Source: Streptomyces actinomycinicus (GTDB lineage Bacteria; Actinomycetota; Actinomycetes; Streptomycetales; Streptomycetaceae). Taken from it: DNA of 64,000 bases. The DNA lies in assembly GCF_016741775.1 (NCBI RefSeq), contig NZ_JAERRK010000002.1, positions 186,001 through 250,000 of the forward strand, read 5' to 3'. Position numbers and translations under genes: made by a program. Each line of letters starts with the position of its first letter. The first letter of the stretch is position 1. Shown here in pieces: positions 25,917 through 34,042 of the stretch. The notes beneath the pieces were generated by a model. That model searched no databases and had not been told where the DNA came from. It saw nothing but the letters and a program-made list of their open reading frames with translations.

Positions 25917-26004
25917 AGCGTCCACGGGCGTGAGCGACAGCGTCCATGCGCGTGAGCGACAGCGTCCATGCGCGTGAGCGACAGCGTCCACGGGCGTGAG
26001 CGGC
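25917..26004. repeat. 22-bp tandem repeat, four copies
   Basis: Four contiguous 22-bp units (starts 25917, 25939, 25961, 25983), each containing AGCGTCCA and GCGTGAGCG. Units two and three are identical, one and four share CACGGG in place of CATGCG. Each unit carries the GTGAGCG start context of the methyltransferase remnant that follows. The stretch 25697-25916 before it shows no gene; it is relatively AT-rich around 25745-25850. Confidence 0.95.
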
Positions 26005-26106
26005 TCGACCGCGGACTCCCTGCGGACGGTCCGCGCCTCCTACGACGCGATCGCCGGGGCCTGCTCCGCCCACTTCCCCGGCGGGCCGGAGCAGCGCAGC
26101 GGCTAG
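25996..26106 (+). pseudogene. N-terminal remnant of a SAM-dependent methyltransferase
   Basis: GTG 25996 opens 36 codons ending at a TAG. The peptide includes SLRTVRASYDAIAG and HFPGG, a wording typical of the N-terminus of Streptomyces class I methyltransferases (YDxxAxxYxxxF). The SAM-binding domain is missing; the frame instead runs into the end of the converging lipoprotein gene, whose stop it shares. It is preceded by four tandem copies of its own start region. Most likely a deletion relic, judged from motif recall only. Confidence 0.6.
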
Positions 26107-26669
26107 AAGTGCTCGACCTCCTGGCCGTCGGGGACCTGGTAGCAGCCCGAGACGACCATCAGGCTCAGTTTGGGGGGGTTCCTCTTCTCCATCTGGGTGA
26201 TGTGCACGCCGGCCTTCTTCGCGTCGTTGTCGGCGATCAAGACGGTGTTCTTGTTCTTACTGGTGTCCTGGCCGTACCGGACGATCTTCCAGCCGTGCTT
26301 CGGCAGGTCCTCCTTGAGGTGCTGCATCGCGGTACCCAGATCCGTCGCCGACGTCGGGTAGAAGCTCCACTGGTGGAAGATCTGGAAATGGGTGTCGCGG
26401 TCCTTGCCCGGGCACTCCTGGACACCCGGGCGGCTGTCGGACGCCTTGCCCTTGACGCCGATCAGGTCGTAGATCCCGCTGGAGACCCTTTCCATAGCGT
26501 CCGAGGCGTCCCGCGAGGTGCTCGTGCCGGAGGACCGGACACCGCCCGAGCCGCTGTCGGAGGTGCTGTCGGCGCCGTTGACAGAGTTGTCGTGAGTCAT
26601 GCTGCATCCGGTGAGGGTGGTGAGTACGAGGGGTACGGCGAGCACGAGTGCGCTCAGGCTGATCTTCAC
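26103..26669 (-). CDS. Lipoprotein, third gene of the DUF1023-hydrolase operon
   Basis: 188-aa lipoprotein with lipobox LTTLTGC, a Ser/Gly/Thr-rich linker and a domain containing HFQIFHQWSFYP, HLKEDLPKHGWKIVRYG and IADNDAKKAGVHITQ. Two further cysteines (QECPGK and SGCYQV) could bond. Codon use is less GC-biased than in neighbours. It lies 15 bp after the hydrolase gene and is surely co-transcribed. No family is recognised; related lipoproteins accompany such hydrolases elsewhere in Streptomyces as far as I recall. Confidence 0.8.
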   Translation of the reverse strand: MKISLSALVLAVPLVLTTLTGCSMTHDNSVNGADSTSDSGSGGVRSSGTSTSRDASDAMERVSSGIYDLIGVKGKASDSRPGVQECPGKDRDTHFQIFHQWSFYPTSATDLGTAMQHLKEDLPKHGWKIVRYGQDTSKNKNTVLIADNDAKKAGVHITQMEKRNPPKLSLMVVSGCYQVPDGQEVEHF

Positions 26670-26684
26670 GTCGCGAGGTCTCTC

Positions 26685-28496
26685 TTACTTCACATGCGCC
26701 CAGAAGTCGGGCGGCGGCTTCAGCTGCGCGTCGTCTCCGTGCCCGACGACGACCAGGGCCTGGTTCTTCAGGCTGTCGGAGTTCACGTTCCAGTACCCGC
26801 TGTGCCCTTCCGTGTCCGTGGTCATCTGGTTGGCACCGAATTCCTGGTCGCTCGGGATGACGAAGCGATCCCCGCCGTGCCCCCAGCGGCCGAGGTCCGG
26901 AACGACGTCTCCGTCGGCCTCCTCGTTCCAGACGTGTCCCTTGGGGACGTCCATCTCGTCCGCATGGGACACCTTCACCCCGGGGCTACCGGCGAAGACT
27001 ACGTCGTCGGCGTTGAGATCACCCGTCTGGGCGGCGGCACCGACCAAGGTGGTGCCGTACGAGTGACCGATCACCGTGCGGTGCGTTCCGGCCTCACCGG
27101 TATGCGACGCGTCAAGGCCGTCCAGGAACTTGTTGAACGCCGGGGCACCGTCGTACGCGTAGTGCTCGAACGGTGCGTCCTTGTAGACGTCGTCCGGTGC
27201 GTCGTAGCCGAGCCAAGTGATCGTGGAGACGGACTTTCCGTCGGCCTCGTCGTGGGCCGCGTGCCACACGTTGACCATACGGTCGATGTTGCCGCCGATG
27301 CTGTTCAGGTCCGATGTCGTGCCCGGTACATAGACCGCTTGGTGATCCGCCGTGTCAGGATTGCCGTTGGCGATGATCGCGCGGCCGTCTCCGTCGGCGT
27401 CGAACCCGAGCAGATAGGCCTCGGGCAGTCCGTTCGAACCCGTCTGGTCGAAGCGCTTCTGGATCGCCTCCATGCCGTCGAGTCCGCCACGGGCTTCCTT
27501 GCGGGCCTTGTCCCAGTCCTTCCACTCCTGGCTCACGACCATCGCGCCCTTCACCTCGCGCCCGGTGATCGGGCTGATGTAGGGCTCGTACTGCTTTGGC
27601 TCGGGATGCTTCTTCAGCCATGCGTCATAGGACACCTGGGCCTTGCCGTGGGCCTCGTCCAGGACGATGCGGTTGGCCTCGTCGCGCACCGTGGAGGGCA
27701 GGCCGTCGAGCTTGCCCACGCTGTCGGGGCGCATGGAGACATAGGCCGCCTTCTCCTCGTCGCTGAGCCCTTTCCACCAGGCGGCGTTGTCCTTCGGGCT
27801 GCCGTCCTTGGGCGGGTGCGGGAGGGAGTCGAGGTACTTCTTGCCGGCCTCGCTCACACCGTCCTGGTCCGACTTCACGTCCGCCCAGTCCCGGTCCGAG
27901 ACCTTCAGGTCGTCGTCGGCCTTCAACGCCCGCAGCTTCGGCGCCCACTTGGCGTCCGCGTCCGTGGCCTCCTTGAGGGCGTCACCGATGCGGTTCGCGA
28001 ACCCGACCGCCTTGCCGAAGTTCGGGTTGGGGTGCTGGTGGATGGCCTGCTGCTCGATCGCCGCCGACGTCGGGTCCGTCATGCTGGTGCTCGGCGACAC
28101 GGTGTCGCCCGCGGGCACCTTGCCGTCGACCTCCTTGCCGCCCGGCGGGAAGGACACCGAGCCGTCCGCACCGACCGTGCAGCCGGCCGCCTTGGCGTCC
28201 TCCAGGGCCGCTTCGAGCTTCTTCTTGGCCGCCGCCATCTCGTAGGCGAAAGCGTTCAGTGCGGTACTGGCCAGCGCGCACTCGGTCTGGACGTAGTGGA
28301 AGTTCTGGCCCAGGTCCTTCAGCTCCCGCAGGGCCGCCTCCAGTGCCTTGCCCTCGAGCTGGTTGCGCAGACCCGGAGCGATCGTGTTCTCGATCGTGTC
28401 CTTGGCCGTGCTCGCCATGTCGCTCGTGGCCCGGTACCCGTCGGCGGCCTCCTCGAACTGCGAGGGCTTCAGCGCCTTCAGCGTCGCTATGTCCAT
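26685..28496 (-). CDS. Alpha/beta hydrolase (DUF1023 type) with helical WXG-like N-terminus
   Basis: 603-aa protein. Residues 1-110 are helical and heptad-like (LKALKPSQFEEAADGYRATSDMAS to AKKKLEAALEDAKAA), resembling WXG100/LXG-type secretion modules. A middle region has WWKGLSDEEKAAYV. The C-terminal ~250 residues form an alpha/beta-hydrolase with the nucleophile elbow GHSYGT, an acid in EEADGDVVPDLG and a His in HSGYW. There is no Sec signal, so export through a type VII-like route is a reasonable guess. It lies 10 bp after a small helical protein gene and before a lipoprotein gene. Confidence 0.8.
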   Translation of the reverse strand: MDIATLKALKPSQFEEAADGYRATSDMASTAKDTIENTIAPGLRNQLEGKALEAALRELKDLGQNFHYVQTECALASTALNAFAYEMAAAKKKLEAALEDAKAAGCTVGADGSVSFPPGGKEVDGKVPAGDTVSPSTSMTDPTSAAIEQQAIHQHPNPNFGKAVGFANRIGDALKEATDADAKWAPKLRALKADDDLKVSDRDWADVKSDQDGVSEAGKKYLDSLPHPPKDGSPKDNAAWWKGLSDEEKAAYVSMRPDSVGKLDGLPSTVRDEANRIVLDEAHGKAQVSYDAWLKKHPEPKQYEPYISPITGREVKGAMVVSQEWKDWDKARKEARGGLDGMEAIQKRFDQTGSNGLPEAYLLGFDADGDGRAIIANGNPDTADHQAVYVPGTTSDLNSIGGNIDRMVNVWHAAHDEADGKSVSTITWLGYDAPDDVYKDAPFEHYAYDGAPAFNKFLDGLDASHTGEAGTHRTVIGHSYGTTLVGAAAQTGDLNADDVVFAGSPGVKVSHADEMDVPKGHVWNEEADGDVVPDLGRWGHGGDRFVIPSDQEFGANQMTTDTEGHSGYWNVNSDSLKNQALVVVGHGDDAQLKPPPDFWAHVK

Positions 28497-28506
28497 GACC
28501 GCCCCG

Positions 28507-28959
28507 TCACCGGCCCTTCGTCTGGCCGCCGACGGCCTCGGTGTCCGCGTACTTCGTCTTCAGCTTGTCCAGCGCCGCCTGCACATCCCCGTCGGTCTTC
28601 GACAGATCGTGCCCGGCGCTCTCCATGACCCCGCCGAGATCGACGCAACGGCCCTTCACGTCACCGACGTACTTCTTCCAGGAGTCGTACAACTCCTTCT
28701 GTGCCGCCGCCGACTCACAGCCCGACGTCTCACCGAGCCCCGACTGGCCGTCGTCCAGCTTGCCCAGCGCCTTGCCGACGCCGTCCTGCAGGCCCTTGGT
28801 GTCCTCGCCGGCCTGCGTCCAGGTCTTCTTGTCCGCCTTGAGCTTGCCCGCGGCACCGCTGCCGCCCGGATCCATCGGTATGTGGTTCAGCTGCATCCGC
28901 GTGGAGCCGCCGCGGGCCGCCGCGTCCGCCTTCAGTTGCTCCCACTCGTCCCAGGCCAT
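28507..28959 (-). CDS. Small helical WXG-like protein, first gene of the operon
   Basis: 150-aa soluble helical protein starting MAWDEWEQLKADAAARGG, with GGSGAAGKLKADKKTWTQAGEDTKGLQDGVGKAL and YDSWKKYVGDVKGRC. Length, helix content and position before a DUF1023 hydrolase suggest a WXG100-like substrate or chaperone, but a strict central WxG is not seen. Two Cys (SGCES, GRCVD) may bond. ATG 28959 has AGGTC upstream. The gap up to 29096 holds no gene and probably the operon promoter. Confidence 0.7.
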   Translation of the reverse strand: MAWDEWEQLKADAAARGGSTRMQLNHIPMDPGGSGAAGKLKADKKTWTQAGEDTKGLQDGVGKALGKLDDGQSGLGETSGCESAAAQKELYDSWKKYVGDVKGRCVDLGGVMESAGHDLSKTDGDVQAALDKLKTKYADTEAVGGQTKGR

Positions 28960-29096
28960 GCGCGTGGACCTCCCCGTTGACCGCTGGCCGGCATCCCCCG
29001 CCGACGCACGCCATGCTCACCATGGCGGCCGTCGGAAATCAAATCAAACCCGCAACCGATTCCCGAACTCAGGTCGGAAAACGACGGGTTCGGACG

Positions 29097-29124
29097 GCCG
29101 GGCGGTGCCGAAGGGCTGCCCGGC
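29097..29124. terminator. Weak hairpin after the polymer-cluster genes
   Basis: GCCGGGC (29097-29103) pairs with GCCCGGC (29118-29124), loop 14 nt, just past the stop at 29126 of the leftward gene. It may end the nonulosonate transcript. Confidence 0.4.
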
Positions 29125-29125
29125 G

Positions 29126-30271
29126 CTACGCCAGGCTCACCGCCGCCAGCCGGTGGACGTCGCGGGCGGTGCCGGTGACGCCGGACAGGAAGCCCTGGGC
29201 CCGCGGGGATGCGGTGTCCGTGAGCCAGGCCGGGTCGATGTCGCAGACCGCGACGCGGACGCCGGTGCCGGCCAGGGCCAGCGGAAGGGTGTGGACGACC
29301 GTGGAGGGGAAGCTGAGGATCGTACGGCCGATGGGTCCGCGACGGGCGATCAGTTCCAGGGGGAGGTCCGGGCGGACTATCTCCAGGCCCGTCTCGGCGG
29401 CCAGGCGGTGCAGCTTCTCGGCGCTCTCGCGGCGGTGGGCGAAGTAGCGGGTGGCTCCGTGCGCCTTGGCCAGGCCCCGGACGGCCTCCAGGTAGCGGTC
29501 GCCGTCCACGACGCCGGTCTCCACCAGGGAGGTGCCGACCATGTCCGCGGTCCTGGTGATGCGCGGCGGGCCGAAGCGCGCGCGGGTCCAGGAGAAGTCG
29601 TTGGCGGTGACGGTGACGCCGTCGGGGACCTCGGTCACCGGCATGGAGGAGAAGACCTCGACGCGGCGGCCGGCACTCGGGGTGAGGCGGCGCCGGGCCG
29701 AGGAGGAGACGGGGGCGAACAGCAGATCACGGGCGCCGGGGCGGCCACCCTTGCGGTGCCAGCGGACCAGGCGTTCGCCGCGCGCCAGCTGGGCGACGAA
29801 CTCCATCGTCGCCGTGCCGTCGTCGACCACGACGAGGTCCTTCGCCCGGGTGATCGTGAGGAGCAGCTGTACGTAGCGGGAGAACGGGTCCCCCATGACG
29901 ATGCGGTCGGCCCGGCGGAGGGAACCCGCCAGGCCGCCGATCGTGTGGAAGGGCGCGGTCGTGCCGCCCCGCGCGTCCTCCCAGCGCAGCCGGTACCCCT
30001 CGTCCCGGGCCAGGTCGGCCATGCGGCGCAGCTGGCCCCGGGTCATGGGGTCGGTGGGGGACAGGACGACGACGGTGAGCTCCGCGCCGGCGGGCGGCGC
30101 CCAGGCCGGCTGCCGCCGGGCCTGCGCGGGCACGGCCGGCCTGGCCGGCTCGGCACCGCGGTGCAGGCCGTGGACGTGCGCCCACTCCAGTACGTTCAGC
30201 AGCTGTACCGGGCTCTCCACGAAGGCGAGCGTGTGGGCAGGGTGGCCGGCGTGACCGGCGCGGGGGCTCAT
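29126..30271 (-). CDS. Polysialyltransferase/GT52-like glycosyltransferase
   Basis: 381-aa cytoplasmic protein beginning THTLAFVESPVQLLNVLEW, the opening of GT52-like and polysialyltransferase-related enzymes. Further traits are VVVDDGTATMEF (acidic-Gly motif), YFAHRRESAEKL and FPSTVVHTLPLAL (the S/T-rich sugar-nucleotide segment). With neuB and the CMP-sugar synthetase next door it probably transfers a nonulosonic acid onto the wall polymer. It is the last gene of a leftward four-gene set. Confidence 0.75.
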   Translation of the reverse strand: MSPRAGHAGHPAHTLAFVESPVQLLNVLEWAHVHGLHRGAEPARPAVPAQARRQPAWAPPAGAELTVVVLSPTDPMTRGQLRRMADLARDEGYRLRWEDARGGTTAPFHTIGGLAGSLRRADRIVMGDPFSRYVQLLLTITRAKDLVVVDDGTATMEFVAQLARGERLVRWHRKGGRPGARDLLFAPVSSSARRRLTPSAGRRVEVFSSMPVTEVPDGVTVTANDFSWTRARFGPPRITRTADMVGTSLVETGVVDGDRYLEAVRGLAKAHGATRYFAHRRESAEKLHRLAAETGLEIVRPDLPLELIARRGPIGRTILSFPSTVVHTLPLALAGTGVRVAVCDIDPAWLTDTASPRAQGFLSGVTGTARDVHRLAAVSLA

Positions 30272-30320
30272 TCGCGTACGACCGTCCCGTCGTAGGGCAA
30301 TCCGTGAGGAATCAGTGCGC

Positions 30321-31259
30321 TCAGACCGAGACGGGCTCGCCCGCGGCCGCGGCGATCTCCGCCTCGGCGACGACGCCGGCGACGCGGCGCAGCTTCTTCA
30401 TCGGGCCCATCTCGGAGTCGTAGACCTTCTTGACGCCGTCACCGAGGGAGGCCTCGATCGTGCGGATGTCGCGGACCAGGCGGGTGAGGCCCTGCGGCTC
30501 CACCGAGGCGGCCTGGTCGGAGCCCCACATGGCGCGGTCGAGGGTGATGTGACGCTCGACGAAGGTCGCCCCGAGCGCGACCGCGGCGAGGGTGGTCTGC
30601 AGGCCGGTCTCGTGGCCGGAGTAGCCGATCGGGACGTTCGGGAACTCCTTCTCCAGCGTGTTGATCACGCGGAGGTTCAGCTCCTCGGCCTTCGCCGGGT
30701 AGGTGGAGGTGGCGTGGCACATGAGGATGTTGTCCGAGCCGAGGACCTCGACCGCGTGGCGGATCTGCTTCGGGGTGGACATGCCGGTGGAGAGGATGAC
30801 CGAGCGGCCGGTGGCGCGCAGGGCCTTCAGCAGCTCGTCGTCCGTGAGGGACGCGGACGCGACCTTGTGGGCGGGGACGTCGAACTTCTCCAGGAAGGCG
30901 ACGGCCTCGGTGTCCCACGGGGAGGCGAACCAGTCGATCCCCTTCTCCTTGCAGTACTCGTCGATCTGGCGGTACTCGTCCTCACCGAACTCCACGCGGT
31001 GGCGGTAGTCGATGTAGGTCATCCGGCCCCAGGGGGTGTCGCGCTCGATGTCCCACTGGTCGCGCGGGGTGCAGATCTCGGGGGTGCGCTTCTGGAACTT
31101 GACGGCGTCGCAGCCCGCCTCGGCGGCGACGTCGATCAGCTTGAAGGCGTTCTCCAGCTCACCGTTGTGGTTGATGCCGATCTCGCCGCAGATGTAGACG
31201 GGACGACCGGGGCCGACCTCGCGCGAACCGAACGTACGCAGACGGGAGTTGGTGCTCAT
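30321..31259 (-). CDS. neuB: Nonulosonic acid synthase, NeuB family, lacking the SAF domain
   Basis: 312-aa PEP-condensing aldolase-type synthase (sialic acid/Kdn synthase family). EIGINHNGE, DAVKFQKR, ASPWD, KVASASLTD, LSTGMST, CHATSTYPA, IGYSGHE and ERHITLDRAMWGSDQAAS are the family's active-site strands. The C-terminal antifreeze-like SAF domain of classic NeuB (about 345 aa) is absent: the protein stops soon after MGPMKKLRRVAG. In S. coelicolor a homologue is linked to Kdn in teichulosonic acid, so the product may be Kdn. ATG 31259; the CMP-sugar synthetase gene precedes it by 12 bp. Confidence 0.9.
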   Translation of the reverse strand: MSTNSRLRTFGSREVGPGRPVYICGEIGINHNGELENAFKLIDVAAEAGCDAVKFQKRTPEICTPRDQWDIERDTPWGRMTYIDYRHRVEFGEDEYRQIDEYCKEKGIDWFASPWDTEAVAFLEKFDVPAHKVASASLTDDELLKALRATGRSVILSTGMSTPKQIRHAVEVLGSDNILMCHATSTYPAKAEELNLRVINTLEKEFPNVPIGYSGHETGLQTTLAAVALGATFVERHITLDRAMWGSDQAASVEPQGLTRLVRDIRTIEASLGDGVKKVYDSEMGPMKKLRRVAGVVAEAEIAAAAGEPVSV

Positions 31260-31271
31260 CAGGGGGTGTCC

Positions 31272-32501
31272 TTACTTGGGGAGGGAATCGAGAGAGGGGC
31301 CGAGGATCCAGCTGGCGATCTCTCGGATGGCGCCGTCACCGCCGGGGACGGTGGTGACCGCGCGTGCGGCGCCGCGTACGACGTCGTGGGCGCTCGCGAC
31401 CGCCACGGGCCAGCCCACGAGGGCGAAGCACGGAAGGTCGTTGACGTCGTTGCCGACGTAGAGCACGCGCTCCGGCGCGATGCCCTGCTCCTCGCACCAC
31501 TGCTTCAGTGCGAGGTCTTTCCGGTCGATGCCGTGCAGCACGGGGATCTGCAGCTTCCGTGCGCGGGCGGCGACGACCGGATTCTGTTCCGTGGACAGGA
31601 TCAGCATCTTCAGGCCGCTCCTGCGGAGGGCCGCGATGCCGAGACCGTCGCCGCGGTGCACGGCGACGAACTCCCGTCCGTCGGAGTCGATCAGCACCCG
31701 GTCGTCGGTCTGGGTGCCGTCGAAGTCCAGTACGACCGCGTCCACGTCGTCGGCGGTCGGCAGCGCGCCGGGGCGGTCCGCGTCGAAGAGCGGCGCCAGG
31801 GCGCGGGCGCGGGCCAGGTCGTGCGGGTCGTCGATCTCCAGCACCCGGGCCGGGTCGGTGCGGACCAGCTCGGTGTGGCCGAAGAAGCGGTGGTTGTGCT
31901 CGCGGAAGCCGGTCGCGTCCATCGCGTAGGCGGCGCCGGTCTCCAGGAAGTCCTGGGGGCGGTCCTGGCGGCGCGGGCGGTAGGACTTGTCGTGGTTGAC
32001 GCCCACCCCGCCCTCGGCCCCGGTGTCGGCCTCGCGCCAGATGAAGCCGTGGAAGGGGGCCACGGTGACGGCGGTGTCGGCGCCGTTCTCGGCGACCGCG
32101 GCGGCGACCCCGTCGATGTCCTCGCGGATCAGGAACGGGCTGGTGCACTGCACGAGCAGGACCACGTCGACCCGGGCGCCGTGCAGCGTCTCGTGGGCGT
32201 CCATGGCGTGCAGGACGGCGGCCTCCGAGGTGGCCGTGTCGCCGGCGATGGCGGCGGGCCGCAGCACGACCTCGGCGCCGGCCTCCCGGGCGGCGGCGGC
32301 GATGGCCTGGTCGTCGGTGGAGACGACGACGTCGGTCACCAGCCGGGTCGCGCGGCACTCGCGCACCGCGCGCGCCACCAGCGGGACGCCGCCCACGGGG
32401 GCGAGGTTCTTCGCGGGTACGCCCTTGGAGCCGCCGCGTGCGGGGATCACCGCGAGCACCCGGCGGACCGAAGCGCCTTGGCCTGCTGCCGAGTCGGACA
32501 T
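31272..32501 (-). CDS. CMP-nonulosonate synthetase fused to KdsC-like HAD phosphatase
   Basis: 409-aa bifunctional protein. Residues 1-230 are an acylneuraminate cytidylyltransferase (VIPARGGSKGVPAKNL, the CTP-binding P-loop; VVSTDDQAI; LVQCTSPFL; FLETGAAYAMD). Residues 250-409 are a KdsC-type HAD phosphatase (VVLDFDGTQTDDRV with nucleophile and acid Asp, LSTEQNP, GNDVNDLPC). Together they could dephosphorylate a nonulosonate phosphate and activate the sugar with CTP. The fusion suggests NeuB makes a phosphorylated product such as Kdn-9-phosphate, which is inference. ATG 32501; frames upstream lack the P-loop context. Confidence 0.88.
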   Translation of the reverse strand: MSDSAAGQGASVRRVLAVIPARGGSKGVPAKNLAPVGGVPLVARAVRECRATRLVTDVVVSTDDQAIAAAAREAGAEVVLRPAAIAGDTATSEAAVLHAMDAHETLHGARVDVVLLVQCTSPFLIREDIDGVAAAVAENGADTAVTVAPFHGFIWREADTGAEGGVGVNHDKSYRPRRQDRPQDFLETGAAYAMDATGFREHNHRFFGHTELVRTDPARVLEIDDPHDLARARALAPLFDADRPGALPTADDVDAVVLDFDGTQTDDRVLIDSDGREFVAVHRGDGLGIAALRRSGLKMLILSTEQNPVVAARARKLQIPVLHGIDRKDLALKQWCEEQGIAPERVLYVGNDVNDLPCFALVGWPVAVASAHDVVRGAARAVTTVPGGDGAIREIASWILGPSLDSLPK

Positions 32502-32524
32502 GGGGTCTACTCCTTGGAATGAGG

Positions 32525-33844
32525 TCACAGCTCGCCCATCCGCCGGATCACGGGGGCGACCCGCTGGACGCCGTGGCGGTAGGCGCCGCGCGCGGCCCGG
32601 CGCACGATCTGCCGGACGGGGCCGGGTGCCTTGTCGGCGGCGGGCGCACCGGGCAGCGGGGCGCCGTCGGGGCCGAGGTGGTGGCGGGCGAGGATGCCGG
32701 GCAGGTAGCCGGGCGCGGTCTCGGGGGTGTAGTAGGGCGTGAGCGGCGGCAGGCCGCCCGGCCGGTCCAGCAGCTTGGCGATGCGCTCGCGGGCGGTGTC
32801 GAAGGCGTTCGCGTACGACCCGTCGGCGACGACGCCCTGGCGGGCCACCCACTCCTCGTCCGGCACCGGCCGGTGACCGGCGTCGAGCTGGTCCCAGGAA
32901 GCGAAGCAGCCGGAGCCGGTGAAGTGGTGGTTGCCGAGCACCTCGCGCACCCCGAGGTCGGTGAGGACGGCCGTGGGGATGCGGCGGTGCAGGGCCTCCA
33001 GGGCGGCCGTGGAACTGACCGTGACCAGCAGGTCGGTGCGGTCCAGCACCTCGCCCATGTGCCCGTACACCAGCTTGAAGTTGGCCGGCAGGTCCTTGCC
33101 CTGGGCCAGCTTCTGGTACGGCAGTTCCTCGATGTGGGTGGTGTGCTCGCCGGGCTTGGAGCGCAGCTTCAGCAACACCTCGCGCTCGGGGTGCTTCCGG
33201 GCGTGTTCGATGAGGCGGTCGAGCAGGTAGCCGCGGTCCCGGCGGTTGTCCGGCACGGACGGCTGGACCGCGAACACCACGGTGTAGGGGTCGTGTTCAC
33301 CGGTGTACGGCTCCCCGCCGAGGAAGGGCAGCGCGACCTCGGTGACCGAGGAGGCGTCGGCGCCCACACCCTCGTACACGGCCCGGAACCGGTCCGCGTC
33401 GTGGCGGGAGTTGGCGAGGACGAGGTCCGCGCCGTGCCGCAGCAGCAGCCCGTCGGCGAGCTTCTCGTAGACGACGCCGACGTAGCCGGTGACGACGACG
33501 GGACGCTTCCCGGAGCCCCAGGCGGCGCGCAGCCCGTGCAGCATCGCCTGGACGCCGCCGCCGACCAGGGCGAGGACGAGGATGTCGTACCGGTCCTCGG
33601 AGTCTTCGCTCATCGCACGCAGGAACTCGACGGAGGTGACCTCGCGCAGGGAGTCCGCCTGGACGCCGACTTCCTGGAGCTGGCGGGCGGTGGGGGTGGC
33701 GCGCCCCCGCAGGAGGTAGCCGTCGAGCCGGACCTCGGCAGCCGTGGGAGTGAGACGCTGCGCGGTGAGCGCGCCCCACTTCCATCGGGTGTCGGAGTCC
33801 GCGAGGACGGCGACCCGCAGGGACTTCGTTGCACTTGCTGGCAC
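32525..33844 (-). CDS. Putative glycosyltransferase (DUF6716-like) of the polymer cluster
   Basis: 439-aa protein with a GT-B look: an N-terminal strand LRVAVLADSDTRWKWG, a central VVTGYVGVVYEKLADGLLLRHGADLVLANS, and a C-terminal half with VLLKLRSKPGEHTTHIEELPYQKL and VTVSSTAALEALHRRIPTAVLTD, where the SSTA segment resembles the sugar-nucleotide site of polysialyltransferases. GTG 33844 was chosen because TAGCGT lies seven bases upstream and no ribosome-binding site is present, fitting a leaderless mRNA; TTG 33883 is in frame but unlikely. It heads the leftward cluster. Confidence 0.75.
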   Translation of the reverse strand: MPASATKSLRVAVLADSDTRWKWGALTAQRLTPTAAEVRLDGYLLRGRATPTARQLQEVGVQADSLREVTSVEFLRAMSEDSEDRYDILVLALVGGGVQAMLHGLRAAWGSGKRPVVVTGYVGVVYEKLADGLLLRHGADLVLANSRHDADRFRAVYEGVGADASSVTEVALPFLGGEPYTGEHDPYTVVFAVQPSVPDNRRDRGYLLDRLIEHARKHPEREVLLKLRSKPGEHTTHIEELPYQKLAQGKDLPANFKLVYGHMGEVLDRTDLLVTVSSTAALEALHRRIPTAVLTDLGVREVLGNHHFTGSGCFASWDQLDAGHRPVPDEEWVARQGVVADGSYANAFDTARERIAKLLDRPGGLPPLTPYYTPETAPGYLPGILARHHLGPDGAPLPGAPAADKAPGPVRQIVRRAARGAYRHGVQRVAPVIRRMGEL

Positions 33845-33851
33845 GTCGAAG

Positions 33852-33857
33852 ACGCTA
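33852..33857 (-). promoter_or_regulatory. -10 element of a leaderless promoter
   Basis: TAGCGT on the leftward strand ends seven bases before GTG 33844, so transcription would begin at or near the start codon. The same arrangement occurs at 34030-34035 for the divergent gene. Confidence 0.55.
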
Positions 33858-34029
33858 GGAAGCGATTCCGAGGATCCGCCCAACCAGAATGCAACAAACG
33901 GTTAACAGCACATCGCCGAATGGCGAATCGGCCCGGGATGGCGCCGGAAAACAGCCTGGTTCACGGCTTCGCCACGCGTCGTTCACTCAGTATCAAGCAG
34001 GCGGTCAAGACGAATGACGGGCTGCCCCC

Positions 34030-34035
34030 TAACGT
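34030..34035 (+). promoter_or_regulatory. -10 element of a leaderless promoter
   Basis: TAACGT ends seven bases before GTG 34043, with no ribosome-binding site between. It mirrors the element serving the divergent polymer gene. Confidence 0.55.
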
Positions 34036-34042
34036 CCATGAC

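Noticed and set aside
25917..26004. Phage attachment or integron-like repeat array
   Set aside because: The 22-bp units are contiguous, contain a gene start, and no integrase or tRNA gene is present.
25996..26106. A functional small protein
   Set aside because: The peptide lacks a complete domain and its end is fused to another gene's stop; a relic is the simpler reading.
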